Shown here in pieces: positions 16,540-25,479 of a stretch of DNA of 64,000 nt (its first letter is position 1; each line of letters starts with the position of its first letter). A program made the translations under genes and the position numbers. Source of the stretch: Sphingomonas oleivorans (lineage in GTDB: Bacteria; Pseudomonadota; Alphaproteobacteria; Sphingomonadales; Sphingomonadaceae); the NCBI RefSeq assembly GCF_003050615.1, contig NZ_NWBU01000005.1, positions 148,932-212,931 of the forward strand. The letters run 5' to 3'. The notes beneath the pieces are model-generated. The model saw only the letters and a list, made by a program, of their open reading frames with translations. It was not told the origin of the DNA and searched no databases.

Positions 16540-17433
16540 ATGAGCGGCAGAGCCTCAGCTGGATCGGATCAGGGCTTGCGACAGGCGCTGCTGGCGCGGC
16601 TGTCCGCGCTCAGCCTGGGCGCCGGCGTCAGCGGCCCGGTCGCGCATGGCGCGCCCGGCGCGGCGCGGGTGTTCAGCTATTGCGTCTTTGCCCGGGAGCA
16701 GATCCGCCGGCAGCAGCTCGACCAGCCGGCGATCGTCGTCATTGTGAGCGGAACGAAGGAGCTTTGGACCGGCGACGTCTGCGAGCGTCTCCCTGCCGGG
16801 ATTCCGTTCGTCATGCCGGCTGGAACATCCTTCGACATCGTCAACATTCCCGACAGCCGCACGGGGCGCTACGAGTCCGTTTGCATGAATGTCGACGCGG
16901 AGTTGCGCGGCGCGATCCGCCAATTGCCTGGAATGGCGGCCGAGCAGCCGAGCCCGGCGCGCGGGCGGATGATCGAGCTGACACCGGACTTGGTCGAGGC
17001 CTATGGCCACGCGGCCACGACCGTCGCCGATCCACGCCATGGGCCTGCGCTCGCGCGCCACCGCATTCTGGAAATACTGATGCTGGTCAGATCCTCGCCA
17101 GCGGCGCGGCTTCTGTTCGCCGCCTCGATCGTCGAGAGGGCGGAGCTTGTCCTGCGGAGCGATCCGGGGCGGGCCTGGCGCGTCGAGGACCTCGCGCGAG
17201 CGCTTGGCTTGGGCGCCTCCACCCTGCGACGACGCCTGGCCAGGGAAGCGACGTCGTTCAGGGACCTGCTGCTGGCGACGCGCATGGCAGCGGCGGGAAA
17301 TCTGCTTGGCTCGCCGGCCTATTCCGTCACACAGGCGGCTGAGGCGGTGGGATACAGCTCGCGCTCCCATTTCGCGCGAAGGTTCCGCGCCGCCCATGGC
17401 ATGCCTCCCAGCAAAATGCGGGCGAGCGGCTGA
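16540..17433 (+). CDS. AraC-family transcriptional regulator
   Basis: A 297-residue protein. The N-terminal arm is cupin-like, about residues 45-150 (QPAIVVIVSGTKELW ... LPAGIPFVMPAGTSF). The C-terminal double helix-turn-helix is about residues 200-295 (WRVEDLARALGLGASTLRRRL ... AEAVGYSSRSHFARRFRAAHG). This AraC_N plus HTH form often controls a neighbouring oxidoreductase or hydrolase. It is divergent from the MBL gene with 134 bp between, so it is probably that gene's activator. The effector is unknown. Confidence 0.88.
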   Translation: MSGRASAGSDQGLRQALLARLSALSLGAGVSGPVAHGAPGAARVFSYCVFAREQIRRQQLDQPAIVVIVSGTKELWTGDVCERLPAGIPFVMPAGTSFDIVNIPDSRTGRYESVCMNVDAELRGAIRQLPGMAAEQPSPARGRMIELTPDLVEAYGHAATTVADPRHGPALARHRILEILMLVRSSPAARLLFAASIVERAELVLRSDPGRAWRVEDLARALGLGASTLRRRLAREATSFRDLLLATRMAAAGNLLGSPAYSVTQAAEAVGYSSRSHFARRFRAAHGMPPSKMRASG

Positions 17434-17527
17434 TCACGGTCATGCCGGACGCCCATGCCAGCACTGGCTTTTCATGTCAGCGCTGGCTTTTGACGCTTTG
17501 CGGGCATTGAGCTGCTGCCAGCTCGGC

Positions 17528-17594
17528 GGCACGCCGATCCGTGCCACGGTGGACTGGAAGATGACATTGGATTGAGCGCCGGTTCGGGCGGGCG
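17528..17594 (+). pseudogene. Duplicated 3' end of the exported-protein gene, copy 2
   Basis: This 67-bp stretch repeats the final codons of the gene at 13722-14681 (GTPIRATVDWK-TLD then stop) plus following non-coding bases. There is no gene body in front of it: 17434-17527 shows no supported coding sequence. It is a scar of a duplication or deletion, not a gene. The remaining bases to 17735 hold nothing else that I recognise. Confidence 0.75.
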
Positions 17595-17735
17595 GCGGCG
17601 TCATTTCCCGCGCGGCATCGTCGTCCGATCCTTTGCACCGGGGGCTGGTCAACGCGCATTCGCGGTGCGATCAGGCGCGGCGGCCGCTTCATCCGATGCG
17701 ATGGCGAGGCCGGATCGGGATGGGAGGCATGCGCC

Positions 17736-18455
17736 ATGTACGAGCTCTACATCGGCAACAAAAATTATTCGTCCTGGTCGCTCCGGCCCTGGCTGCTGAT
17801 GCAACAGCTTGGCATTTCCTTCCATGAACGGCTGGTGCCCTTTGGCGACGGCGCGTTCGAGGCCTTCTCGCCGAGCGGAAAGGTGCCATGCCTCGTCGAT
17901 GGCCCCCGGCTCCTGTGGGACTCGCTCGGGATCACCGAATATCTGGCCGAACGCCATGCCGGGGTCTGGCCGGCCGATCCCGACGCCCGCGCCTGGGCCC
18001 GATGCGCGGCGGCCGAGATGCATTCGGGCTTTGGCGCCCTGCGTGAGCGATGCACGATGAACCTCGGCATCCGCGTGCGCCTCGACGCGATGCCGCCATC
18101 GCTCGCGCGCGAGATCGCGCGCATCGACGCGCTCTGGCAGCAAGGGCTCGACCGCTTCGGAGGGCCGTTCCTGGCAGGCAGCGTCTTCACTGCGGCAGAC
18201 GCCTTCTTCGCGCCTGTCGCCTTTCGGTTCATGATCTACGGCATCGAGACAAGCGCGCCCGCAAATGCCTATGCCGCGCGGCTGCGCATGCTCGGGCCGA
18301 TGCGGGCATGGTATGAAGCGGCGATCGCAGAGCATTGGCGCGATCCGGAGCATGAGGAAGAGGCTCGGCGCGCCGGCAGCTGGACTGCGGATCTTCGCAG
18401 CCAGCCGCACCGCCGCCGGGACAGCGCCTCTTCCTCGACCGCCGCAATCACATGA
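17736..18455 (+). CDS. Glutathione S-transferase family protein
   Basis: A 239-residue protein. The thioredoxin-like N-terminal domain has YIGNKNYSSWSLRPWLLM, with the serine expected to activate glutathione, then SGKVPCLVDG and the SLGITEYLAE segment. The all-helical C-terminal domain follows (FLAGSVFTAADAFFAPVAFRF). This is the GST subfamily with a SSWSLR active site, often of unknown substrate. GGGAGG lies eight bases before the ATG. The last 20 residues are polar and Arg/Ser-rich and may be disordered. Confidence 0.85.
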   Translation: MYELYIGNKNYSSWSLRPWLLMQQLGISFHERLVPFGDGAFEAFSPSGKVPCLVDGPRLLWDSLGITEYLAERHAGVWPADPDARAWARCAAAEMHSGFGALRERCTMNLGIRVRLDAMPPSLAREIARIDALWQQGLDRFGGPFLAGSVFTAADAFFAPVAFRFMIYGIETSAPANAYAARLRMLGPMRAWYEAAIAEHWRDPEHEEEARRAGSWTADLRSQPHRRRDSASSSTAAIT

Positions 18456-18560
18456 TCACCCAAGCCTTGCGAACAGGCTCTCATCGTCCATGCCGGCCTC
18501 CATTCCAGCCCGCCATGCTCGAAAGCGGCGCTGCAGCCTTCGCGCAGACGACGTCCTCGA

Positions 18561-19661
18561 TCAATCCGCTTCCGTCTGCTCCCGCCCCGCTGGGCTCCCG
18601 CGTAGAGCATGCGGAAAATGCGGCTGGCCGTCGTTCGATAGAAGCACCGCGATCCAGCGGGTGCTCTCGAACTGGGTGCAGACCATCATCAGCATGAGCG
18701 TCAGCGGCACGGCGAGGAAAGCGCCGGGCATTCCCCACAGAAAGCTCCAGAAGGACAGTGCCAGGATGGTCGCGACAGGGTCGATATTCTGCGTATCCGC
18801 CTGCATCCTCGGATATATGAGGTTGCCGATTACGAATGCGGCCACCTGGATGCCGCCGAACACGACCACCGCCGGCCACACTGTCGGAAATTGCAGCAGC
18901 GCGAACAAGGCGGGCACCACCGATCCGATGGTGACCCCGATGATTGGGATGTAGGAAAGGAGGAAGAGGATGATCGCCCAGAAGAGCGCATTGTCGAGGC
19001 CCATGGTCACCATCACGAGCCCCGAAATGCCCGCGAGCATCAATCCGGTCAGCGTCTGCACCGAAACATAGGTCTCGATGTCCGCTGCGATCCTTCCCAT
19101 CCCCGCCCTGATTGCCTGCGCGTGATCCGACGAAGCGGCAATATTGCGCACCTTCGGCGCGATCCTGGCGCGCGATGCGAGCATGAAGCCGAAATAGACG
19201 ATCATGAGGAAGACGCCGGACACTATGTCCTGCACACCCGCCAGCACGTCACCCGCCAACCGGGGAACGTTGATCCGGCCGACCAGGTTGCTAAGGTGCA
19301 GCGGCTCGTCCAGACCCAGCCAACGACCGGTCCCTTCCACCAGCTGGTCGAGCCGCGCGACCAGCGCCGGCCCCTGCTCCGCTATCTCCACCCCACCCTG
19401 CGCGATCACATAGATCGCGCCGAATGCGGAAATGCCGATGATTGCCCCCGCCAGTGCCACCACTGCCCAGCCGGGCGACCTCGGCCACCGGCGCCCGATG
19501 GACCGTACCAGCGCGTTGACCAGAATCGCCAGCACGAACGCCACGACCACAGGGATGAGGATGCTCCGAAGGAAGTAGAGCAAGGCCATTCCGGCGGCGG
19601 TGCCGGTAATTACCTGCGCAATGCCAACGGGCGCAGTCCTCAATTCCCTGTCTCCTGCCAT
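18561..19661 (-). CDS. AI-2E family transporter (putative permease)
   Basis: A 366-residue membrane protein. The start at 19661 follows AGGAG; the longer upstream frame has no membrane segments. Two N-terminal helices (GMALLYFLRSILIPVVVAFVLAILVN) precede a periplasmic loop, then the conserved ISGLVMVTMGLDNALFWAIILFLLSYIPIIGVTIGSVVPAL region and a last pair of helices. This is the AI-2E/YdiK fold. Members export AI-2, sodium or unknown substrates, so no substrate is assigned. Confidence 0.85.
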   Translation of the reverse strand: MAGDRELRTAPVGIAQVITGTAAGMALLYFLRSILIPVVVAFVLAILVNALVRSIGRRWPRSPGWAVVALAGAIIGISAFGAIYVIAQGGVEIAEQGPALVARLDQLVEGTGRWLGLDEPLHLSNLVGRINVPRLAGDVLAGVQDIVSGVFLMIVYFGFMLASRARIAPKVRNIAASSDHAQAIRAGMGRIAADIETYVSVQTLTGLMLAGISGLVMVTMGLDNALFWAIILFLLSYIPIIGVTIGSVVPALFALLQFPTVWPAVVVFGGIQVAAFVIGNLIYPRMQADTQNIDPVATILALSFWSFLWGMPGAFLAVPLTLMLMMVCTQFESTRWIAVLLSNDGQPHFPHALRGSPAGREQTEAD

Positions 19662-20139
19662 CCGTCTCCTGCCATCGCCAGCCAGCGCCCCACGCGTCGC
19701 TCCTGCATCAAGCCTGGGGCACCTGTATATCATGGCCATGAACGGCGCCGATGTGAACTCGCAGGTCCACTTTCCCTCCTGGGGGCGCTTGACGCCCGGC
19801 GTCATCGCCGGGGCTGCCTGAACTGGCCGATTTCGGTCGGTCCGCTTCCGTCAACGGGAGGTGAAAAGCGGACGCTGATGTCGTGCAGCGGACCGGCGTC
19901 CGGCAAGCGCTGGCACCTCCAGCCCTGGCCCACCGTCCCATTCCTTTAGCCAATCGACCGCTTCTCGCCGATCAGGGCCTGCGCGCACGCCGGAGTGGGT
20001 CTACTCTCTTAGCGCCACGCCGCCGTGGTCGCGTTCACCGACTACATCACCCGATACTTCGTGATGGCACGCGAGGTCGAACGGCGCTTCGCTCCCTGAA
20101 TGTCGGCAAGCGCATAATCCAGAAATACGGCGCCTCGGC
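19662..20139. other. Intergenic region with dispersed-repeat debris
   Basis: No gene is supported. Near 19840-19890 it contains GTCCGCTT- and AAGCGGAC-type words that recur in other gaps of the window. A short open stretch at about 20026-20099 reads like a C-terminal protein end (DYITRYFVMAREVERRF then stop) but has no upstream part. It lies downstream of the caspase-like gene and upstream of the permease gene. Confidence 0.4.
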
Positions 20140-22080
20140 TCAGCTCTCTCCTACAGGTCCAGCCGAGCTTGAAGTTCCGGAGGTCGTGATACGATCCGAG
20201 TGCCCTTCGATGAGCGAAGGCACGGGCAGCAGGAACCATGGCGATCTATCGGGAAAGAGGAGGCAGGCCAACAGGGAAGCCATGGCTGTTCCCGAACTGC
20301 CCGGTGACGGGAAGTTCGGCCAGGCAGCTTCCAAGTCGGACACGCGCCAGAAATCATGTCCCACCTGAAACACGGCGTTCGTACCTCCAGCGATATGCTC
20401 AACGCCGAACTGGCCGTAGTCCTCCGGAAGGTAGGCGTTCAGCGCAAGATGATCGAGATGATGAAGCGAGGAATCAAACTCGTCGGCCAAGTCGAAGAGA
20501 CTCGACAAGCGCAGAAGCGCGATCACGAACTCGGTGGGTTGCGCGACCATCTCAATATTCGGCTGCGCGGGCTGATTGCTGCGCGCCACGAGATAGCCGA
20601 GAACCTTGGAGGGATCGAGGTCCGCGCGCGCTACGCGCCCTCCGCAACTGACCGCGGATGTAAACATATGTCCGAGCATCCGCTCGGCCTCCTCGTCGAG
20701 GCCGACGCGCGCTGACGCAGTCAACGCGGATATGACGTACGGCGCCTGGCAATCGCTCATGGCAACGAGCGAGAGCGAGTACGTTTCAAAAATCCGGGCG
20801 AACAGGTCAGCAAGTCTTGTCGCAGCCAGCTCGGCATCGAGCCCGACCGCCAACCGGGCATGGACGGCATACCCGGCCCATCCGAGCAACTTGGACAGGC
20901 GGATTGGGAGGTAATAGAGGTCACCCATTCCGCCGGTCACCAACGCGTATCGATAGCTGTCGACGGATTCCACCACGTCCCCTATCGCATGCTCGACCAA
21001 GACAGCGATCTCAGCGCAACAAGAAGCGAGATAAACCGCAATCTTAGGCTCGGCCGAGAAGGGCAACGTGGCGACGGCACACGCTGCCTTGACTTCGATC
21101 TCGCGGAACCGATCTCGCGAGTCCCGAGCCTGCGCGGCGCAGGCTTCCGAGACGCGACAGGAAAAGTCGATCAGGACGACGGGGTCGGCCTGCAAGTCCG
21201 ACAGCAGCGGCGTGAGCCGATCAAGGAAAGCGCGAGGCTCCCATCGCGTCGGGATAGCGACATAAGGCTCCCAAAGACGAGGCAGGCCGGCACGGATCGC
21301 AGCGGTCGTATTGGCGTCGGGCCATCCGACGAGGACACTCCGCAACGGAGCGTTGCCCGTGCCGGCATGCGGATTCTTGCAGAAGCTGGAAGGCCCGTAG
21401 AGATTGAGCCCCCAGACGACGGGAGTCTGGGCCCCAGCGGCGCTGACACGTTCGGATACGGCCCTGCCGATCTCGACAAGGTCCAGAGCGGGCTTGCTGT
21501 CCTGTAGGAAGATGTCGCCGCGAATGCATTCAAGAAGTGCGGCGGTGCCAATGCCATGGCCGCCCACCTCGATGGCCTCCTCATCGGATGCCGCTGTCGC
21601 CAGCAACGTTACGCCGGGCGTGCCGAATTCGCCCATGACCTCCGATTTCAGGATCACGTTGAGGTCCGAAATCAGACCGCCCGACTGACAGGCGTCTATG
21701 ACGAGATAGGTCTGCTTCGGCGTGGCTTCTGCGATCATCCGGAACAGGTCCGCCAGCGAGAGCGCCGTTGCCGAGAGGCCTTGCAAGCGCGAATCCCGCG
21801 TCGCCATGTAGAAGCTGCCGCCGCTCACCGCGCCGTGTCCGGCGAAAGCGATCGCGAGCGTGTCCAGGGTTCCGGCGCCAAACAACATCGCCGTCAGAGC
21901 CTCGCGGACTTCCTGCAAGGTCGGTGACAGCAGGAGGCGCGACCGAGCTGTATCATAGTCGCCGACATCCGGCTTTATCAGCGCCTCGAAAATGCCGGTC
22001 GCGTCGGCCTCTGCGCCGGTGAGAGAGCTTAAGTGATCATAGTCGTTGCAACCGATCGCCAGAAGCGCTCTGCCACTCAT
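20140..22080 (-). CDS. Caspase-fold (C14) protease with large uncharacterised C-terminal region
   Basis: A 646-residue protein. The first 230 residues form a caspase/metacaspase domain: the N-terminus RALLAIGCNDYDHLSSLTGAEADA, then the catalytic His82 in AFAGHG and the catalytic Cys131 in VIDACQSGGL, with the typical spacing of about 50 residues. The remaining 400 residues match nothing I recognise. They are helical with several cysteines, and may sense or bind a partner. Its ATG overlaps the stop of the upstream gene (ATGA), so the two are translationally coupled. No signal peptide. Bacterial caspase-like proteases in such pairs are often effectors of immunity or cell death; that role is inference here. 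Confidence 0.85.
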   Translation of the reverse strand: MSGRALLAIGCNDYDHLSSLTGAEADATGIFEALIKPDVGDYDTARSRLLLSPTLQEVREALTAMLFGAGTLDTLAIAFAGHGAVSGGSFYMATRDSRLQGLSATALSLADLFRMIAEATPKQTYLVIDACQSGGLISDLNVILKSEVMGEFGTPGVTLLATAASDEEAIEVGGHGIGTAALLECIRGDIFLQDSKPALDLVEIGRAVSERVSAAGAQTPVVWGLNLYGPSSFCKNPHAGTGNAPLRSVLVGWPDANTTAAIRAGLPRLWEPYVAIPTRWEPRAFLDRLTPLLSDLQADPVVLIDFSCRVSEACAAQARDSRDRFREIEVKAACAVATLPFSAEPKIAVYLASCCAEIAVLVEHAIGDVVESVDSYRYALVTGGMGDLYYLPIRLSKLLGWAGYAVHARLAVGLDAELAATRLADLFARIFETYSLSLVAMSDCQAPYVISALTASARVGLDEEAERMLGHMFTSAVSCGGRVARADLDPSKVLGYLVARSNQPAQPNIEMVAQPTEFVIALLRLSSLFDLADEFDSSLHHLDHLALNAYLPEDYGQFGVEHIAGGTNAVFQVGHDFWRVSDLEAAWPNFPSPGSSGTAMASLLACLLFPDRSPWFLLPVPSLIEGHSDRITTSGTSSSAGPVGES

Positions 22081-22727
22081 TGGTCAGCCTGCTTGAACTT
22101 CGATTTCCGCTCGGCTTCCCTGACTAGGGCTGCCTGAATCTTCTCAGCTTTGATCTTCTCGATTTCAGCTTCGATCTCTGGAGGCACGTTCTGCATCTCG
22201 CTGGCTATGCGCTCGGCCATTTCGGGACCGACATGGATCTGCGGCATGCTGACATTTCCGTCGCGGTCGACTCCAAGTTGGATCTTGCTGAACATCTCGA
22301 GGATCGACTGCGAGAACGAACCGGCAGCCTGTGCGCTGACAACGTTTCCAACTTTCTCTGCCGCGGCACCGACAACGCCATACATGTTCTGGGCGAACTG
22401 CTTCTCCATTTCTTCGTTGATCGGGAGAATCGTTCGACCGATCAGGCCTAGATCGTTGTCAGCGATTTCCTTGAAAGGGATGAGCCACTCGGCTGATAAC
22501 GTGTGCATCGTGGTATCGGGCTCCGGCTCCCGCGCCGCGTGCACCCAGTTGGCGCCGTGATTCATCCTCAAGACGTTATGCTCGCTTACGAACATTTTGC
22601 GCGACTGTTCCTGCATCCTGCCCATGAGGGCCACTACGGAAGACTCGAAAGCTTCGTCGTCCTCTCTCCGCTCGAAACAGATAATTCGAGGGTCAGCCTT
22701 TTCGGGCGCGTCACTGGCGTTGGTCAT
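22077..22727 (-). CDS. Caspase-partner protein of unknown family
   Basis: About 216 residues from the ATG at 22727; starts at 22742 or 22763 (GTG) are possible because no strong ribosome site decides. It is acidic at the N-terminus (ICFERREDDEAFESSV). A central Ala/Gly/Ser-rich stretch (GVVGAAAEKVGNVVSAQAAGS) follows, then a basic, coiled-coil-like C-terminus (PPEIEAEIEKIKAEKIQ). No signal peptide or membrane segment. It overlaps the caspase gene by four bases, so the two should be made in fixed ratio. It could be a regulator, a sensor or the protease substrate. I do not recognise a family. Confidence 0.7.
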   Translation of the reverse strand: MTNASDAPEKADPRIICFERREDDEAFESSVVALMGRMQEQSRKMFVSEHNVLRMNHGANWVHAAREPEPDTTMHTLSAEWLIPFKEIADNDLGLIGRTILPINEEMEKQFAQNMYGVVGAAAEKVGNVVSAQAAGSFSQSILEMFSKIQLGVDRDGNVSMPQIHVGPEMAERIASEMQNVPPEIEAEIEKIKAEKIQAALVREAERKSKFKQADQ

Positions 22728-23171
22728 CAGCCACTCTATCATACCACGCGAATTGTGGCGCACGCGCTAACTGCACCCTGGTGACACTCGGACGCGCGCG
22801 GTGCGCCTTCTTGCGCCGCTGCCCAGCGCTGGCGTCACTCGGCGCGACCAATGCCGCGATGACGAAGCTTGCTGGAAGAAGCTCATCCCTCATTGCGAAT
22901 AAGACTGGGGCGGACAAGCTTGGAAGTAAAGCGCGCATCACCGCTTCGGTGCAGCATAGTCGGCACTGCACGGATCATGAAACGCGTTGGAGCCAATCGG
23001 GCGGCCGCTTTCAGGTGGTGCTGATTGTCGCCGGGATCACCGAAATTGGCGCGAAGCTGCCCCGCACGCCGCAAAGGGCTGCTTATGACTCAACAACGGA
23101 TCCCTAGCAGACCAATAGCCTAGTGCTATGATCTTGTGCTGAGGAATATTGCAGCGGGAGGAGCGCTACTC
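22728..23171. other. Divergent intergenic region, no gene seen
   Basis: This gap separates the caspase operon (minus) from the small membrane protein (plus) and must hold both promoters. At about 22985-23070 it carries a block (GGCGGCCGCTTTC ... TTGGCGCGAAGCTGCC) related to words in the gaps near 23.8, 34.5 and 40.9 kb. No open frame in it looks like protein. Confidence 0.4.
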
Positions 23172-23690
23172 GTGGATAAGTTCATCTCGTGGCTCGAAGC
23201 GCACGATAAGCTGTCGGGGTGGGCGCAATTTTTGGGCGCCATGCTCGCATTGCTCCTAACATATTTCACCGCGTTCGCGCCACTCTGGCGTCGCAGGAGG
23301 CAATTGCATCGCGCTGCCTTACGGCTTCTATCGAATGGCTATGAAGCAATCGAAAGCTATCATCGTACGTCCGCGAATTTTTTACCCTTTCCATTGTCTC
23401 TTCGCGCAGCAGCTCTAACAATGACGGGAGTGGCAGACGAAATTGACCGCTTCCCAGTTTTCGAGCTTGATGATCAAGGATCTCGTTCAGTTGCACGCTA
23501 TCTAATCGCAATGGCCATTATTCTTAAGGGATTGGAGCTTTTTCTCGAGCCGATTGCGGCCGAACTTGAGGGGCGAGAGGCTACCGCAGAGGATCAAGTA
23601 ACAATAAGGACTTTTGTCGGTGAACGGTTGGATTTTGTGCGCGCTATGATGACTGGGGCAGAACTCAAGCGTCCCGAATGGCCCGTCTAG
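23172..23690 (+). CDS. Small membrane-anchored protein of unknown function
   Basis: A 172-residue protein from the GTG at 23172, preceded by GGAGGAG at 8-bp spacing; an ATG-like start 12 codons earlier is less likely. One transmembrane helix lies near residues 20-40 (AQFLGAMLALLLTYFTAFAPLW), followed by RRRRQ, so the long C-terminal helical part should be cytoplasmic. The base composition is less GC-rich than the neighbours. No family is recognised. It is divergent from the caspase operon, which makes a functional link possible but unproven. Confidence 0.65.
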   Translation: MDKFISWLEAHDKLSGWAQFLGAMLALLLTYFTAFAPLWRRRRQLHRAALRLLSNGYEAIESYHRTSANFLPFPLSLRAAALTMTGVADEIDRFPVFELDDQGSRSVARYLIAMAIILKGLELFLEPIAAELEGREATAEDQVTIRTFVGERLDFVRAMMTGAELKRPEWPV

Positions 23691-24014
23691 ACCTCGTGCA
23701 GCAATAGCTTGCTGGATGAGGAAAGTCCGTTTTCAATCACTGGCGCACAGCAGGATCGCCAGCCGACGAGCGGCCGCTTTTTGGGTCTCGCCCCCGTTGA
23801 ATGGCTGCAATTGGGCGCTGAACTGCCCGACTGAAGTTGGCCGATAGCGGTCCGGCAGCCTCGTGCCAACGCGGTGCAACAGCGGACATATTCCGCGCCT
23901 TGTCGTCGATGCGCCCCGCTCACTCCGCCTGCAGCGATTAATTCGGAAAGGAATAGGATCAGCGATCCCGCGGCCTCGGGGAAATGAGGCATTGCCTGTT
24001 CATGAGGCGCGACC
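23691..24014. other. Intergenic region with degenerate repeats
   Basis: No gene is supported. The block at 23745-23850 (GCGGCCGCTTTTTGGG ... GAAGTTGGCCGATAGCGG) resembles the dispersed intergenic words found in other gaps. It separates the small membrane protein from the convergent deaminase gene. Confidence 0.4.
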
Positions 24015-25157
24015 TCATATTTCGACGTCCCATGTCCGGGCAAAGGAATCCAGTTTCCCCAGAAAATGCTTGCGCCGCTCCTCGGAGATCCAGGCCGCGT
24101 TGAAGGCGTTGCGCTCGATGCGAACCAGTTCCTGCTGCGTCAGCGCGCTTTGCGCCTGCGCCCTGACGAGGACCTCGTTCAGATATTCACTGCCCATATA
24201 GGCGGGATCGTCCGAGTTGATCGTAACGTTGAGGCCCTGATCGAGCATGCCACGGACGACGTCGATGGGCTGTCCTTCGCTTTTGACCCGGCCCGAGAAG
24301 GTCGGGCAGACCGTGAAGAACAGGTCCCGGCGCTTTGCCAGCGCGATCAGTTCCGGCGATTGCAGGATGTTGCCGCCATGGTCGATGCGGTCGACCTTCA
24401 GGTCGACGATCGCCTGGCGGATATGGTCCAGCGTGTTCTCCTGGTTGACGTCGCAATGCGCGGTCACCTTCAGCCCCGCGGCGCGCGCCTTGGCGAAATG
24501 CGCGGCAAACTTGGCCGGCGGATTGCCCTTCTCGTCCGAATCCAGCCCCACGCCCACAAGATGCTGCTTCATCGGCAGCGCCGCATCCAGCGCCGCCATC
24601 GCCGATTCCGCCGAAAGATCGCGCACGAAGCACAGGATCAGCTGCGACTGGATGCCGAACTGCTTTTCCGCATCGGCCCGGGCGCGCGTGATCCCGCCGA
24701 TCACCGCCTCCATCGGCACGCCGCGCTTCAGATGCTCCTGCGGATCGAAGAACATCTCGGCATAAAGTATGTTCTGCGACGCCGCCTTGGCCAGATAGGC
24801 ATGGGCAAGGTCATAGAAATCCTCTTCCTGCAGCAGCACCTTCATCCCGTCATAATAGATGGCAAGGAAGCTTGGCAGGTCGTGATAGACATAGCTCCGC
24901 CTCATCGCGGCGACATCGGCATAAGGCAGGGTCAGCCCGTTCCGCCGCGCGAGGGCGAATTTCATTTCTGCTTCCAGCGTGCCTTCCAGATGCACATGGA
25001 ATTCCGCCTTGGGCATTTCGGCGATGAAGCGGGCCATGTCTCCGGGGTGGCGCCCGCCGCGCGCGCGTGGCCGAGCCGCATGAACCGGGAGGGATGACAT
25101 GGAGCAGAGCAGCGGTGCCCAGAGCGCCGCGTGGATCACATTGCGTCTGTTGAACAT
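24015..25157 (-). CDS. Exported adenosine/adenine deaminase
   Basis: A 380-residue protein of the metal-dependent amidohydrolase fold. The zinc ligands are HVHLEGTL, AHCDVNQEN and NSDDPAYMG, with IDHGG for the catalytic histidine. The start at 25157 gives the signal peptide MFNRRNVIHAALWAPLLCSMSSLPVHA, so the enzyme is exported; most bacterial deaminases are cytosolic. The AHCDVN variant of the usual AHAGE suggests an adenine deaminase or a divergent substrate. It is divergent from gcd, with 322 bp between. Probable role: salvage or catabolism of extracellular purines. Confidence 0.87.
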   Translation of the reverse strand: MFNRRNVIHAALWAPLLCSMSSLPVHAARPRARGGRHPGDMARFIAEMPKAEFHVHLEGTLEAEMKFALARRNGLTLPYADVAAMRRSYVYHDLPSFLAIYYDGMKVLLQEEDFYDLAHAYLAKAASQNILYAEMFFDPQEHLKRGVPMEAVIGGITRARADAEKQFGIQSQLILCFVRDLSAESAMAALDAALPMKQHLVGVGLDSDEKGNPPAKFAAHFAKARAAGLKVTAHCDVNQENTLDHIRQAIVDLKVDRIDHGGNILQSPELIALAKRRDLFFTVCPTFSGRVKSEGQPIDVVRGMLDQGLNVTINSDDPAYMGSEYLNEVLVRAQAQSALTQQELVRIERNAFNAAWISEERRKHFLGKLDSFARTWDVEI

Positions 25158-25415
25158 GCTCGTCTCCCCCAAGATCTGATGACTGAAAATGCGCCCGGCT
25201 GATGTGAAAGGGCTGTCCCAGCGATGCCGGAGGCTAATGTAGCGGTCCCGTAACAGGAATGTCCGGGAGTGGGAATTCATGTCCACCGCTCAGAGCCTGT
25301 TCGAGAATGAGGCGGCTGAGGGCTGGCGAGAGATTTTTCGTGCCGGATAGGAGCGGTCGCCGCCGCTGAAAATGCGACAATCTGTCTTCCCGTGACCGCA
25401 ATCCCACATTAAAGG

Positions 25416-25432
25416 AACGAAACGGTTTCGTT
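25416..25432. promoter_or_regulatory. Palindromic operator upstream of gcd
   Basis: A 17-bp perfect inverted repeat: AACGAAAC, one centre base, GTTTCGTT. It lies about 47 bp upstream of the gcd start, within the gcd / deaminase gap. The TetR gene directly after gcd is the obvious candidate binder. The rest of 25158-25479 shows no gene and must hold both divergent promoters. Confidence 0.7.
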
Positions 25433-25479
25433 TCTTTACAAATCCACACCGCGAGCCTGAACGGGATTGCGGACACAAG

